The notes beneath the pieces were generated by a model, which did not search any database, had not been told where the DNA came from, and was given only the letters and a program-made list of their open reading frames with translations. The position numbers were made by a program, and so were the translations under genes. From Chimonanthus salicifolius (taxonomy: Eukaryota > Streptophyta > Magnoliopsida > Laurales > Calycanthaceae), in assembly GCA_013350335.1 (NCBI GenBank), contig CM023541.1, forward strand, positions 63,305,413-63,369,412: a DNA stretch of 64,000 nucleotides. Reading direction: 5' to 3'. Shown piece by piece: positions 48,300-60,538 of this stretch. Numbering within the stretch: the stretch's first letter is position 1; every line of letters begins with the position of its first letter.

Positions 48300-51200
48300 A
48301 TGCTTTCCTCAAAAACCAGGTATGCATCTTTACACATTTCCAGATCTTTGAGGGTCTCTCCATTTTTCATGATTCGATACAAATATGAAATCTTTCATCC
48401 TCTTTATACCTTTTGTGAAGTGATTCGTATCTGGGTTTTTCTCCATTTATCTTGTCTTTGCTATTTCTCTGCTTTTGTCGGTTGCCCAATACCCTGTTTA
48501 CAGAGCCCTGGATTTTACTTGATTTGGGATTCAAGTGTGAAACTTTTTGGCTTCTCTTGATTTTTGGTTATGATTTCTATCTGGGGTTTTCCCCATTTAT
48601 GTTTTTTCGTATGTGAGTTGTAGATTTTGCTCAATTTTGAATTGACGGTGGAGTTTTTTTTTTCGTTGCTAGAGATTCATATCTGGGTTTTCTGCATTTG
48701 GGTGCTTGTGGTTCTTTCCTTTATTCATCCGATTTCAGAATTCTACCAATTGTGCGTTTTGGCTTGTAATGTCCTGGATCCAAAACTTTTTTCAACTAAC
48801 TTTTTCTTTCTGCTCGTGATTTTTATTGGGAATTTTTAATTTTTTTCCCCATTCACTGTGTGAATTTGATTGAAAGATGGATTGTTTTTTCTTCCTTGGC
48901 TTTTAGTACTTGATTCATATCTGGGTTCTACTGCATTTATCATCATCATCAGAATTCTTCTGCAATTTGGTGTTTGTTCCACTTTTGGTTTTTTTCATTG
49001 CAGAATTCTAATTGAGTGCTTGGATTTGCGATGGTCCATAGTCAAAGATGTTTCCTTTTTATATTATTCTTATTTTTGTTGCTTGATTTGAATTTGGAAT
49101 TTTGTGGTTTCATTCATGTCATCATGTGTATGAATTCCATCAATCTCCTTATTGAATACTTAAATTAAGCCCTTTTAATTTTCTTCGGCTGTTGAATATG
49201 AATTTTTTGATAAGTTAATATAATTTTTCTTTTATAAATATGTTCATTTACTGGGTTTGTTTGATCTGGTTATGGAAGTCTGAATTTGGGTTCTATGCAG
49301 AACTGGTCTATCTGAAACCAAACCAAACAAAACCTCACAACCATCTCCAAGGCTCAGCAAATTATCAAATGCAACAGCTAAATCAGATTCAAATTTGTCT
49401 TCTCCCCTCCAAAATCCACGGCATTCAATTGATCGTTCACCTAGATCAGTGGACTCCAAGCCCGTTGTTGATCGCAGATCACCAAAGACCTGTACTACTC
49501 CTGATGTAAGTCGAAGAATAAAACCAAGGGCATCAAACCTGATGTAGAACAAGTCAAAACAACTATTTGGATTGACAAAAGTGTGTGTTCCATAGTGTCT
49601 TAATTTGGTTATGGAACTACCAATTCCAATCTAATTGCCAAATTAAGACTCTAATGAGCCCACTTTTTCAATCTAAACAATCCAAATAGTTTTCCGCAAC
49701 TCGTTCTACACCAGAAGCCCAATTTCGTTTGTCAATGTTTAGTTCATGTAGTAACAAACTACGATTTTTATGGCTGATATCAAGATTTTTTGGAAAAATC
49801 GTGAAATTAGAAGTTTAGGAGTCCAATTCTGCAACTGTATTCAAAGATATTTGGCATAAATTACATATGATTCTGCAGAAATTTTAATTTCATGATTTTC
49901 AGGCAATGGACATTTTCAACCTATGATTTTTTAATAATTATTTTTTTTACGTTTTTAATTTTTTGAATGGCATATATTTGCATTTTCATTGTAGAAACAA
50001 CAGCGGGCGTTGAAGGGATCAGACCTGCAGGCAAAATTGACTCTTGCTCAGGAAGATCTGAAGAAAGCGACGGAACAGTTAGCATTGATCGAGAAAGAGA
50101 AGGATGAAGCTTTTGAAGAACTTAAGGAGGCAAAAAGGTTAGCAGATGAGGCAAATGAGAAGCTCCGTGAAGCTCTGGTTTCTCAGAAGAAAGCTGAAGA
50201 GAGTTCCGAAATTGAGAAATTTCGAGCTGATGAACTTGAGCAGGTAGGAATTGAAGCGGCTCAAAAGAGGGAAGAGGAGTGGCAGAAAGAACTCGAAGCC
50301 ATCCGAAACCAACACGCCGTAGATGTTGCTGCGTTGTTGTCTACAACCCAAGAGCTCCAGAGAGCAAACCAGGAGCTCTCAATAACTTCTGATGCCAAAG
50401 ACACGGCCCTAGGTCATGCTGATGATGCAGTGAAGATAGCCGAAATGAATGCTACAAAGGTGGAAATTTTGTCTGCAGAGTTAGATTCCTTGAAAGAATT
50501 GCTTGATTCAGAGTTGGAGATTCAGTCAAATGAAGCTGCAGAATTTGTTAAGAAGCTGAATTCTGATGTTGATTTGCTGAAGCAAGAACTTGAGAGGGCC
50601 AAAGCTGCTGAGGAGAGATTGCCCAATACCGAAGCCTTGGTTGAGGTACTTAGAATTGAGGTAATAAATGCAAAGCAAAATGCTGCAGATGCTCATAATT
50701 TGGTTGATGAATGGAGGAACAAAGTTGAGTTGTTAGAAATTAAGGTTTTGGAAGCAACTAAATCTGAGAGATCAGCATCTGATTCTCTCCATTTGATGAT
50801 GAAGCAGCTGGAAGAGAGCAATATTTTGTTGCAAGATGCGGACTCAGATATTACTTCTCTCAAAGGGGAAATTGACTCTCTAGAGATTTCACTTAGGAGG
50901 CATAAAGTAGATCGCAAAGAATTGGATCGGCGTCTTGAAATGTCAAAGCTAGAGTCGATAGAAATAGCGAAAACTATTGAAAATTTGAAGTCTGAGATTC
51001 AAAGGACGAAGGAGGAGAAAATGCGAGCAATGGACAATGAAATGCTTGCAGCTATGAATGTGCAGAGTCTTTTGGAAGAGAAGAACAAGCTTATAAACGA
51101 GTTAGAAGCCTCTAGAGATGTCGAAGACGAGAGTAAAAGGGCAATAAAAAAATTATCATCTGCTTTGCATGAAGTCTCCAAGGAAATGAGAGATGTGGAA

Positions 51201-52328
51201 GAAAAGATCTCGGCAAATCAAGTGGAGCTTGGAAATGCTGAGTCACAAATTGAAGATTTGAATATAGTTTTGAAAGCCACTGTAGAGAATTATGAGGCCA
51301 TGCTAAATGAGGAAAAAGAGGAGATTGGTCGCCTTGAGAAGTTGGCAGAAAAATCTCAGCTCGCAGTGAAGATGTCAAAGGCTGAATTGGATGAGAAAGA
51401 AGTTGAAAATACAATTGCAATGAGAAGACACGAAGAACAAATTGCGGCTGTCAAAACTGACATGGATAAGCTTTCGGAAGACATGAAGACCGAATGGGGT
51501 GAGAAAGAGTTTGGTTTCTTAAATGCTATAAAAGTCTCTGAAGAAGAAATTGCTGCTATCAAAAGAGAAACGCATAGGCTGGTTGATTTACTAAAAGATG
51601 TGGAGGAAGAAGCGAGGAATGTGAAGGAAGATGGTTCCCAACTTCTGAGGAGGCTGAAAGAAGTGGAATCTGAGACAAGTACTGCAAAAGAAGAAGTAGA
51701 GAAAGCTAATGCAGAGAATCTCCAACTGCAGGAAATGTTGCTCGACAAAAAGAAGAAGTTGCAAAGCCTTACTAAAGAGAACAATGATTTTCGAACCCGC
51801 GAAGCCATTGCTCTCCAAAAAGTGGAAGAGCTTTCTAAGTTGCTTGAGGAGGCCTTGGCCAAGAAAACAAAAGAAAATGGTGAGCTATCGAGTAGTGAAA
51901 ATGATTATGATTTACTTCCAAAGGTGGTGAAACATTTGGAAGAGGATGCAGAAAGAGAAGAATTAGAAAAGCTCCCGTTGGAGGAAAGCAGTCGGGAGGA
52001 TCAATCGGTAGACATGAGTCCTGTCAGAGTGAAGTTCGAGAATGGGAATGGGAATGCCAAAGAAGGCTGCATTGAAGTTAAAATGTCAAACGGCTGCAAG
52101 GTATTTGAGAAGGACTCATATCCAAAAATGGATCAGCAGCCGGAATCCTTTGAAGATGAACTAGATTCAAAGACGGAGGATGATGGTTTTGATCAGATAA
52201 ATGGGTTATCATCAGAGACTGCAGAGAATGGAGGAAGCCCACCATCAAAACAACAGCAGCAAAAGAAGAAAAAGGCATTACTACACAAGTTCAGTAACTT
52301 ATTAAAGAAGAAAAACAACCTGAAATAG
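48300..52328 (+). CDS. WEB family protein (DUF827 coiled-coil, At3g02930/At5g16730-like)
   Basis: Three exons, 48300-48319, 49301-49505 and 49995-52328, give 852 aa. Exon 1 encodes only MLSSKT plus two bases. Residues 1-80 are Ser/Pro/Thr-rich and basic (TGLSET, SPRLSKLS, RSPRSVDSKP), as in this family. From about residue 85 to 710 the protein is almost continuous heptad-rich coiled coil. The block ENGELSSSENDYDLLPKVV is highly characteristic. The acidic C-terminal region ends in a lysine-rich tail (KKKKALLHKFSNLLKKKNN). WEB1-class proteins act in light-driven chloroplast movement through the actin system, but this subgroup has no proven function; the chloroplast location given for relatives is a prediction. 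Exon 3 is free of breaks. A start at ATG 48300 is required because the frame upstream of 49995 is supplied by exons 1 and 2. Confidence 0.95.
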
Positions 52329-53679
52329 CAGCAGCCACACTACAGGTAAATCTTTGTAGCATGTTATATGTTCTTCTGTATTGTGCTTGGAGGCTTCAAT
52401 CTGTTTGCGTGGTTCTTCTTTTTCCCCCTAATGGCTATGATTTTCATATCTGTGGGTCTGTAAAATTTGTATCTAGATCAGCATTGAATTCGTGATTATC
52501 GGTCATGATTCTTTGTGGGTGTTTTGTAAGGAGGCCTGGGCTTTTTATTTAGCATTTTTCCTTTTTAAGAAATTTTCTTTCACCATGGAGAGGTGATTTG
52601 TTACATAGATTGTATTTTTATCAAGTTTTACAGTGAAATTTTATTTACTTTTGCTTGCATTCCAAGTTTTTTTCATTGCCACCTTCCACAGTCGTTTATT
52701 TGTCATGTTTTACATTGAAAACTCATTTACTTTTGCTTGCATGTGAAGCTATTTCCTATGTTCCAAACATTACTTGGTCGCTAATCATCGAGTCAGCAAA
52801 TTTGGATCCTGGGTAGCTTGCTTCTATTTTGAATTAATTAAAATTTTGTATTTCTTGCTTCATTATTTGGACCCAATTTTGTACAGCTGTTGGATGCCTC
52901 CTACAACTGTAAGCATTATTAGCATTTGAATCTGTGATAACCAATCATTTTCTTAATTTAAGTGCTGGACAAGGACAACTGGGTCTAAAACTGTACCAAC
53001 TACACCTTACATGGTTAGATTTCTTACACTTTTATCATTTTTTAATGGAAGAAGAAAAATACTGTGCAAAATAGTGTACCACTAATCTATCATTTGAACA
53101 AAAAAAAGTGTTGGATGTGAGAGATAAATAAAGAGTTAGTAAAACAAAAAGAAGAAGTAATGACGATCTCACAAGAGATTGAGATGGTTAATTTTCTAAT
53201 ATATATACGCCTGTCTGTTGTATGTCTCTAAATGGAAGTTGCTGCAGAAGATTCGTTGCAGATGAAATATCCCTATCTCTACACCTTCTTTTCCAAAAGC
53301 GGTCTCCTCTCTTGTTTTGTTTTGTTTCGTTTCGAGGACAAAAGAGTTGAAATAAAAAAGGCTAAGGCCACAAAAAGAAGTGCCAGAGGCCAAAGACAAA
53401 GCGGAAAGCCTGAAAGTAAGAGAACGTGGAAAAGTGTTGAGGAGGGGAGAGAGAGACATTTTAAGTTCTATATGATTGAATACCATGCTATGCTAAATTT
53501 TATATTTTTGGCTATAAATTAAAATTATTGATCTTTAATGGGTAATAAAATTTGGCTAACATTTTTTAATCTTTAACTAATCAAATTTGGTCAAAAATTG
53601 GGTTGAGAATCCAATTCTTCTAAAAGAATAAAAAACTGAATATGAATTGCAATTTTTTTTCAATAAATATTATCTTCTC

Positions 53680-53681
<2 letters not shown>

Positions 53682-53720
<39 letters not shown>
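53682..53720. repeat. (TA)n microsatellite
   Basis: Uninterrupted AT run, about 19 units. Confidence 0.9.
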
Positions 53721-53722
<2 letters not shown>

Positions 53723-54598
53723 TGTAGACATTGTAAGGATTGGGTGTATAAAATACAGTTGATACATATTGAAGGTTTAGAAGTGTGAAAAGGTCTTTGT
53801 TAATTCCAATTTTTTTTTTCTTAAAATTTGTCCATTTTGAGTCACTTTTATTTTCTTCTTTTTTGAATTTTAGGTTAAGATAATTTTGATTTTGGGGTTT
53901 TTGTGAAAATGATTTGATGAAATAATATTGAATACTTATGAAATTGAATGGAGATATTTTAATATGATTGATATGGTTTGTAGATTGTTTGTGGATTTTC
54001 CAAAAAAAAAGGTTTAAAATATTTGACAAATCTGGGTTTTTTAAGATAATTTTCGTTTTGGAGTTTCTTGTGAAATATTAAAGAAATGATATATAAATGT
54101 TTATGGAATTAATTGAAACGCCTTTAATGTGATTTTAAATAGTTTTTACTTTTTAAGGAGTTTGTGTAATTTTTTTACTACAAAAAAATTATGAATTGTA
54201 ATAGAAGATACATATCACTATAGGATACGAAAGGTCATGAATTTTATATTAAGTGTTTCCTCTTATTAGTTTTCTATCCAAATTTCTAGACAATTTTTAA
54301 ATTTTAAGACATTTTATTCGTATCAAAATTTCGGCTTTCAAGCTAGTACTTCATATAATTATCTCTTGTAACAAAATTATGCTCACCATAAATTTTATAT
54401 TTTTTTTCTTCTATTTTCTTGAAATTTTCCTGTATTTTCTTGAAGCCAAGTCAGCATCCGTGTGGATCTCCACCCATAATCCTAGTTTAGCATATACCCA
54501 TTTCAAGCAACACAGATTGTTGCCATCTGAAATCGAATTGGAAAGATTCTCATAACTCAGAATCTCTCCTGTTCTCCTACATATTTTTTTTATTATAC

Positions 54599-54765
54599 TT
54601 TTTTTTTGAATTTATATTTGGGAAACAATGAGATACCGAGCGTAAAATCTCCACGGGTGGACTACTACTCCTAAGGCACACCAAAGTTAGGCCATGGAGG
54701 CTCGAACCCGTGACCTCCCGCTTCTTGAGACGGGAGTTAACCACCTGAGCTACACCTGATATTTC
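54599..54765 (-). mobile_element. tRNA-derived SINE, family A, copy 3 (best preserved)
   Basis: Minus strand: GGTGTAGCTCAGGTGGTTAA (box A), then GGTCACGGGTTCGAGCC (box B), tail CCATGGCCTAACTTTGGTGT, GAGATTTTACGCTCGGTATC, and a terminal A-run (plus-strand T-run at 54599-54607). These are the parts of a Pol III-transcribed SINE in the right order and spacing. Confidence 0.8.
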
Positions 54766-55229
54766 GTGTGTATTTAACAGCTTTGAATCTTCAAAATTGG
54801 GAATTTTCAATCTCTAAGCAAATAAAAATTTCAATCTACATATTTAATAGGCAGTAAAGTATAATACAAAACATCCAGTGAACCATGGTGCAACCACATT
54901 GGGTGTGTTAAAGGTCAGTCCAAATAAAACTTGGGCTATATTATATACAAACCTAAATTTACAATAAGACCAAGACCGGCCCATTTGCGACAAACTCCTT
55001 TTATATTTTATGCTCAGAAATCAGAATGCCATCTTCGACTGAGTGAGTGAGTGAGCTTTAAAGAAAAAGACCCATGGACAGATTCTGGCTTCTGAAACAC
55101 TGAACTTTAGAAAAAAGGCCCAGATCCTGTATGTGGGCCTCAAAGCTCATTCCATATTCAGCCCAAAAATTGGTTGGGCTTTTGTCCAGTTAGTCCTGAC
55201 TCCTGAGTTTCAACTTTCAAGTTTCAACC

Positions 55230-55366
55230 CGAACGACAATTATGCGGCCGATATGTTTCAATATTGGTGCGAGTTTCAAATTTTGCCCAATATTTGTCAG
55301 ATACCAAAAGGCCCGATATGGGTATCTCACAATTTATCAGGAAATGCCAGAATTTGAACTGCATTT

Positions 55367-55430
<64 letters not shown>

Positions 55431-55445
55431 CCTATTTCGGGCTCA
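55230..55445. repeat. CGGCCG dispersed repeat piece with long (TA)n
   Basis: GCGGCCGATATGTTTCAATATTGG-type sequence followed by GCCCAATATTTGTCAGATAC and GGCCCGATATGGGTATC, then a (TA)n run (55371-55427) and TATCGACC. The words GAGTTTCAAA and CCAAATATTTGT also occur in order at 110-190. Confidence 0.55.
55371..55427. repeat. (TA)n microsatellite, about 28 units
   Basis: The longest simple repeat in the window, inside a CGGCCG-family repeat. Confidence 0.92.
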
Positions 55446-57003
55446 ACACTGAATTTATCAAAATTTTATTTTTAACTATGATTTAAAATTCAAACTTTAC
55501 CTCAACCCAATAAAAGACAAATTGAGAGAATTATGTTTGAGATGGTTTAGATATATTGTTCTTTATAAAAGGGACAACGGACGAGTATAAAAACAATTCG
55601 AATTATGGATTTTAAGAATTTTGGATGGTAATGGTGAATTGGTGATGGTGGAATTGTGGAAAGCACGGATTGAAAATCTACTCTGTACCGGATCGGGATT
55701 ATCCCGTCCCGCTAGAACGCTCAGTGCATAGCAAAGGTCGTCAATAGAATATTAGGGATAGACCAGTACACAAAGAGGGACCGACCCATGAAAATTGTCA
55801 AACAGTAGATTGATTAATTATATGATTTATGATAAAAATAAAATAAAAAAATAAAAAATGGAGTTTAGAATACATAATTAATATTTTGACAAGACTTAGT
55901 CTAAACTCAGTTGAAAACAGAAACTTAAAAAATATTTATGTACGCTGCTAGAATAAGTAAGCTGGTTCACTTTTTATCCTAACCAAGGAAAGGGTGGCAC
56001 AGCTTATTTTCAGCCACCAACTAAGGTGGGCCATTGATGATTCAATTCAATGATAAGGTACTCTGCATGAGCCCAATTAGCCAGTCGTTATTGATGTAGA
56101 CTCACATCTATAATTCGATTGTCTTCTTCAATCTGCAATAAAAATGACTTTTAATTAAAGTTGTCTACATTGCACATTAAAGTTTACTACCTAATAATTG
56201 GAAATTTGTTAGAGCAATGCAGATCATCATCATCTTCAAATCACACAGCTCAGCCTCAGTGCCTGACCCACTGGAACATCTGATTTTTTTAAGGGTAATT
56301 TGAAAAAAAAATTGTAAAATATTTTCTTACTCTTTATTTAATAATAAATAAATAAATCTATGATATCCATCATTAGATTTGTGAGCAAATAATAATTCAA
56401 GGGAAGTTGGCTTGACGTCAAGTACCTTTCCTTATGAAAGGAAGTCTGAACTCTCTCAATAGGGTTATTCTTCATCATTTAAATCCGATATATGCATATA
56501 GGAAGGTGTGTAAAATCCTCTATAAGTGAGATGTCTGAGCACGTTCGATCATTAAAAAAAAAAAAAAGAAGAAGTCAATGAGCCTATGTATATTCAATTT
56601 TTTTTTTTTTTGTAAAAATAATAATAATACGGTGATATGTATCGAATGCATCACTGTATAAATCAATACATATTAGTTTAAAAAAATTTATACATTTAAA
56701 TACTCAACATTTGGCTACCAAATAGTTAAAACTTGGATTCCAACTTCATGCAATATACGCTCAACATTGTAACATATAAAAAATACAAGAAGCCACGTGG
56801 CATTTGTTTAATTAGCCACGTAAGAAATTCAACAGCTTGCTTGAGACAAACTTGATAATTGTATGGCTACAAGCAATTTATTAATTAACTTATATATAAG
56901 TAGGATATGAGATATGAACATTTTGGTAGGGACAAGCAACTTGACGACATATACACTTGCATATCATGCCGTTGATGCCTTGTACATACTCATCCGACGA
57001 CTC

Positions 57004-59120
57004 TCATTCCTCCATCTCAGTCTCACTTCCAAAATCCACCATCAACTTGTTCAACTTCTTGTTGTTGATTCTTTGTTCGAAAATTTGAGAATCCTCAAAG
57101 CTGAAAAAAAAGAAAAAAGATTATTGTGATATCTTTTGAAATTTTCTTGAAATTCTTTTCCATTTAAATGAATATTGATTATACATGATTAGATATAATG
57201 TAAATTGGAGTGAGAGAAAAAATTATTTTCATCTCACCATCTTATCTTTGAACTTTGAATATTTAAAATTCAATACTTAATATTAATTTATATTAATCAA
57301 AATTTAAAAGATGATAATTATATAGATTGGACAATCAATTGATGATAAAAAATAACATAAATCATATTCATATAATTTTCTATCCACTACGCTAAATTAA
57401 GTAGGTCAACCAAGCAGACTGAACTTTTGACTCATTTAGTAAATGCTTAAAATAACTTCAGAACTGTAATAATTCTAAATGGATTATTTGACTAATAGTT
57501 TCAATAAATGAAATTTAAATAGATTAAACAATTAGACCCATTTATTAAATGGGACCCCTTATTCTTGTCTTCCAATGGCAACCGACTATTAAATGAGTTT
57601 ATCCAACCTTTGTTGACCTATTTATTAACTAATTTTTATATAAAAAGTTTTTAATTAAAAAGCATATTCTTATAAAGCTATTTTTCAAAAAAGTTCTTAT
57701 CAAAAATTTATGTTTTAGATATTCAATAGTTAGAAAACAACAAAATAAATTATTTATAATAATAATAATAAATAATAATCGAAATTTGGGGTTACCTTGA
57801 AGGGTATGGCAAGGAGGCCTTTATCATCTGGGCAAGCTCAAGAGCGTCTTCAGGACGGTTGATGACGTGGTTGAAGCAAAGATAACGTCCGTAACTTGAG
57901 ACGTCTTCAAAAACGCACACGTGTGCGTCGACAAGGAACTTGGCGTCGACCGTCACGAATACTCCGTCTTCGTACATCTCAGCCGCCCCTTTCAAGTAAG
58001 GATTGGATATGGAGAGGTCGGGAGCCGTCAAAAGTCCGGCGTTTATTGACACCATGTTGACGCCTCTGTCCATCGCCAAAGCCCACGCCGTCTTCTCTGC
58101 CAACGTCTTAGACAGACCATGCCATAGCTGCCACAGTAAAAAATCTTACCATTATCAGATGTTCTAATTCTTAAATATTGAATTACCTCTTTGACTTTAT
58201 ATAAACAATATTTTTTCCACAAAAAGTAATTAAGACAATAGAAATGGAAGTAATGAACTAAAATTTTATATGGGCAATTATAAGTTTTAATCCAGAAATG
58301 AAATTTGGTGCAGTAAAATGTGAAAATTTCAAAATTTTGGGTATTAAAATCTGTAAGTGAGAGTAGAGCATGACATACCTTGAAATTTCTACAGAAATTG
58401 ATTTCACTCCAATTTCTCTCATTGAAATGTGGTGAGGATTTTCGGTTGTCACTCCATATAACTGCGGTGACAGATGATGTGAATACCACCTTCTCTATTG
58501 TGTCTGTCTGAGCACACGCTTCCAGAACGTTGTGGGCAGCTCGCACCTCAACTTCTGCCATCAATTCCTGTTAACTTGCTCAATTAATTTTTTCTTTCTT
58601 TTTTAAAATTTTTAAACCATGAATAATTAATTACAAATGAGCCATAAAGAAAAAATAATAATAATAAGAAGAAGAAATACTCACATCATAGCTTGATTGC
58701 TCCTTTGGAGGCTCAAAAGAATAGAATAGACCCGAGCAACCCTTTATTGCATCAATTATACTGTGGTAGTCTAGAGGATCCGAATGAAAAATCTTCAACT
58801 TCTTGCCATCACATGAAAGCCCTTTCAAGGCCTGCAAATCCTCTGCAATCCCACTAAATAGGTAAGTTCCTCGTGTATATAAACACTCGGAAAATCACAT
58901 ATCTGATTTGTTTTAAAAGATAAGTGAAATGATTTTAATGTAAAAAATTTGGATTTTAGAGTTGTTTGAGTAAGCATTTACCACCGTAATTTTGGACTGC
59001 TGCATGAACGATGTAGTTCCTCTGGAGCAGCCTCTCCACAAGCTGCGTTCCAAGGTAGCCCGACGCGTCCATGACGCATACGGTCCTCGGAATTTGGTCC
59101 GGAGAAGCCGCAGGAGCCAT
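57004..59120 (-). CDS. Cinnamoyl-CoA reductase-like protein, SNL6 type (atypical SDR)
   Basis: Five exons give 304 aa: 59120-58982, 58842-58685, 58567-58379, 58127-57796, 57100-57004. Phases fit; the last exon is needed because the frame at 57796 would otherwise end at a TAA overlapping the donor, and it adds the conserved KKLNKLMVDF end. The nucleotide-binding start VCVMDASGYLGTQLVERLL is the family's variant of the Rossmann glycine motif. Other family blocks are GCSGLFYSFEPP, VVFTSSVTAVIW, NERNWSEINFC and DVSSYGRYLCFNHVI. The canonical YxxxK pair reads HGLSK: His165 replaces Tyr, Lys169 is kept, Ser130/131 is kept. True CCRs reduce hydroxycinnamoyl-CoA for lignin; SNL6-type proteins were linked to rice immunity, and their catalysis is uncertain. 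The region upstream carries two G-box palindromes. Confidence 0.92.
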
Positions 59121-59789
59121 GAGAGATAGAGAGGGAGAGAGGAGAAAAGAGACTTATTGGTAGGAAGAGGAAGGAGAGAACGAGTCGGTATTTAAGAATA
59201 AAAGGAAAGGGCGAATAGAGAGAAAGAGAGAGAGAGAATGAGTGAGGGCATTCAAAGAGTGTGGGAGTGGACGGATGGGAGGTGGTTGTTAGAGAGACGA
59301 AGGAGGAGATTAGATAGAGAAAGGAAAGAACTTGTAAAATAATTAAATTATTTGATTTTTTGTATAAATTGTAGGTTATAGGTTGAGCTATAAAACTAAA
59401 TGAAATGAATAAAAAACTGTAGATAAAATAGTTTAAGAATTCAATAATCATAATTGTAAAAATATATTAATGATTTATAATAACTAATTTTTTAATATTT
59501 AATATTATAGATCTAGAATAAATAGATGACAATTTTAATTTATTTATTTACTAATTTCCCTTTTTTTGTATTTTATTGAAATCACATAATTAAAGTTTGA
59601 ATGAATAAAAAGGCATTGAAAGTTTTATTTAATTTTTGGAGAAAGAAGGATAGACGGAGAATTTCTGAAATCATTGAATGAAGAGAGGTAGAGGCGTTGG
59701 TGAGAACGTGAGTTGGTCATAACACGCAAGGACGTAGTTGGGCCAGTCACACAGCAACCCCAAGTGGACCCTTATTTCTACCGCCTCTG

Positions 59790-59854
59790 TTGACACGTGT
59801 CAACTAGGGATTGTTTAACACTTTTCCACTTCTTTGTGACTTTGACACGTGTCA
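59790..59854 (-). promoter_or_regulatory. Pair of palindromic G-boxes upstream of the SNL6-like gene
   Basis: TTGACACGTGTCAA (59790-59803) and TGACACGTGTCA (59843-59854) are perfect palindromes around CACGTG, about 670-735 bp upstream of the start codon. ACACGTGT cores are bound by plant bZIP (ABF/GBF) and bHLH factors. Two such sites 52 bp apart suggest ABA, light or stress control, by inference only. Confidence 0.6.
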
Positions 59855-60304
59855 TTTCTAAATTTTAGTGATAGTAAGCGTGTTTAACTGTATATGCCAC
59901 TATATGGGTCTTCATCATTGTTAAACCTGGACCAGGGGCTTGAATCATTTTTGTCCAAGAATGAATAGTTATTACAAATAAATTAAGACATCAATAAGAT
60001 AAATTTTAGTTATTTAAAAAAAACCATCTTAAAAATTCCTTGCTAGTTAGGGACAAGGGAAAGTCTTCAATTTCCTCTGTCATAAAAAATAAATATAACC
60101 TATAATAATTAAATAGAAAAGTATAACTTGAAAAATCATTTTTAAATAGATAAAATTTTAGTAATTGTGAAAAAGAAAGCCAACATGATTTATAATAAAA
60201 AAAATTTTAAAAATGTCACATTTTGCAAGATCAACATTATGCGAACATGGAAAATAAATAATAAATTAATTTCAGAGACTTTGTATGAAAATGAGTTTAA
60301 ATAA

Positions 60305-60538
60305 TACTCCTTCCGTCCCATTTTAGTTGTTCCATTTTAAAACTTTGAATTTTTTAAAGAAGGGCTCTCAAAAGACTTATGAACTTTTGTCCAACATCAT
60401 TCTATAACTCTTCAAATAAAGAATAGATAGATAGTCAAATTAAATAAAAAGAGAAAGAATCAAAATGGCATATCAGATAATTATTTTGAGACAGTCCTAA
60501 AATACATATCAGACAATTGAATTGAGATAGATGGAGTA
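60305..60538. mobile_element. Stowaway-type MITE, copy 2
   Basis: It begins TACTCCTTCCGTCCCATTTT, the classic Stowaway terminus, and ends ATTGAGATAGATGGAGTA, flanked by TA. Internal words (CTCTCAAAAGACTTATGAAC, AAAATGGCATATCAGA, ATACATATCAGACAATTGAA) match the copy at 18026-18205, but it is about 55 bp longer. Confidence 0.85.

Larger units (their letters stand above)
52329..57003. other. Intergenic region between WEB and the SNL6-like gene
   Basis: It holds the WEB 3' UTR (to about 52650), AT-rich DNA, two TA microsatellites, a SINE (54599-54765) and a CGGCCG-family piece (about 55230-55445). The ORF 53232-53522 is Lys/Arg/Ser-rich with no family resemblance. No gene is supported. Confidence 0.6.

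Noticed and set aside
51356..51862. 168-codon Ser-rich ORF antisense to the WEB gene
   Set aside because: It is the shadow of Glu/Lys-rich coiled-coil codons on the other strand; many Ser/Phe runs arise this way.
54599..54765. Functional tRNA gene on the minus strand
   Set aside because: Boxes A and B are good, but no 3' acceptor strand pairs with the 5' end and the sequence continues into a SINE tail.
58043..58564. Single 173-codon ORF spanning two SNL6-like exons
   Set aside because: It reads through intron 3 and switches frame relative to the conserved exon 4, which starts at 58127 with LWHGLSK.
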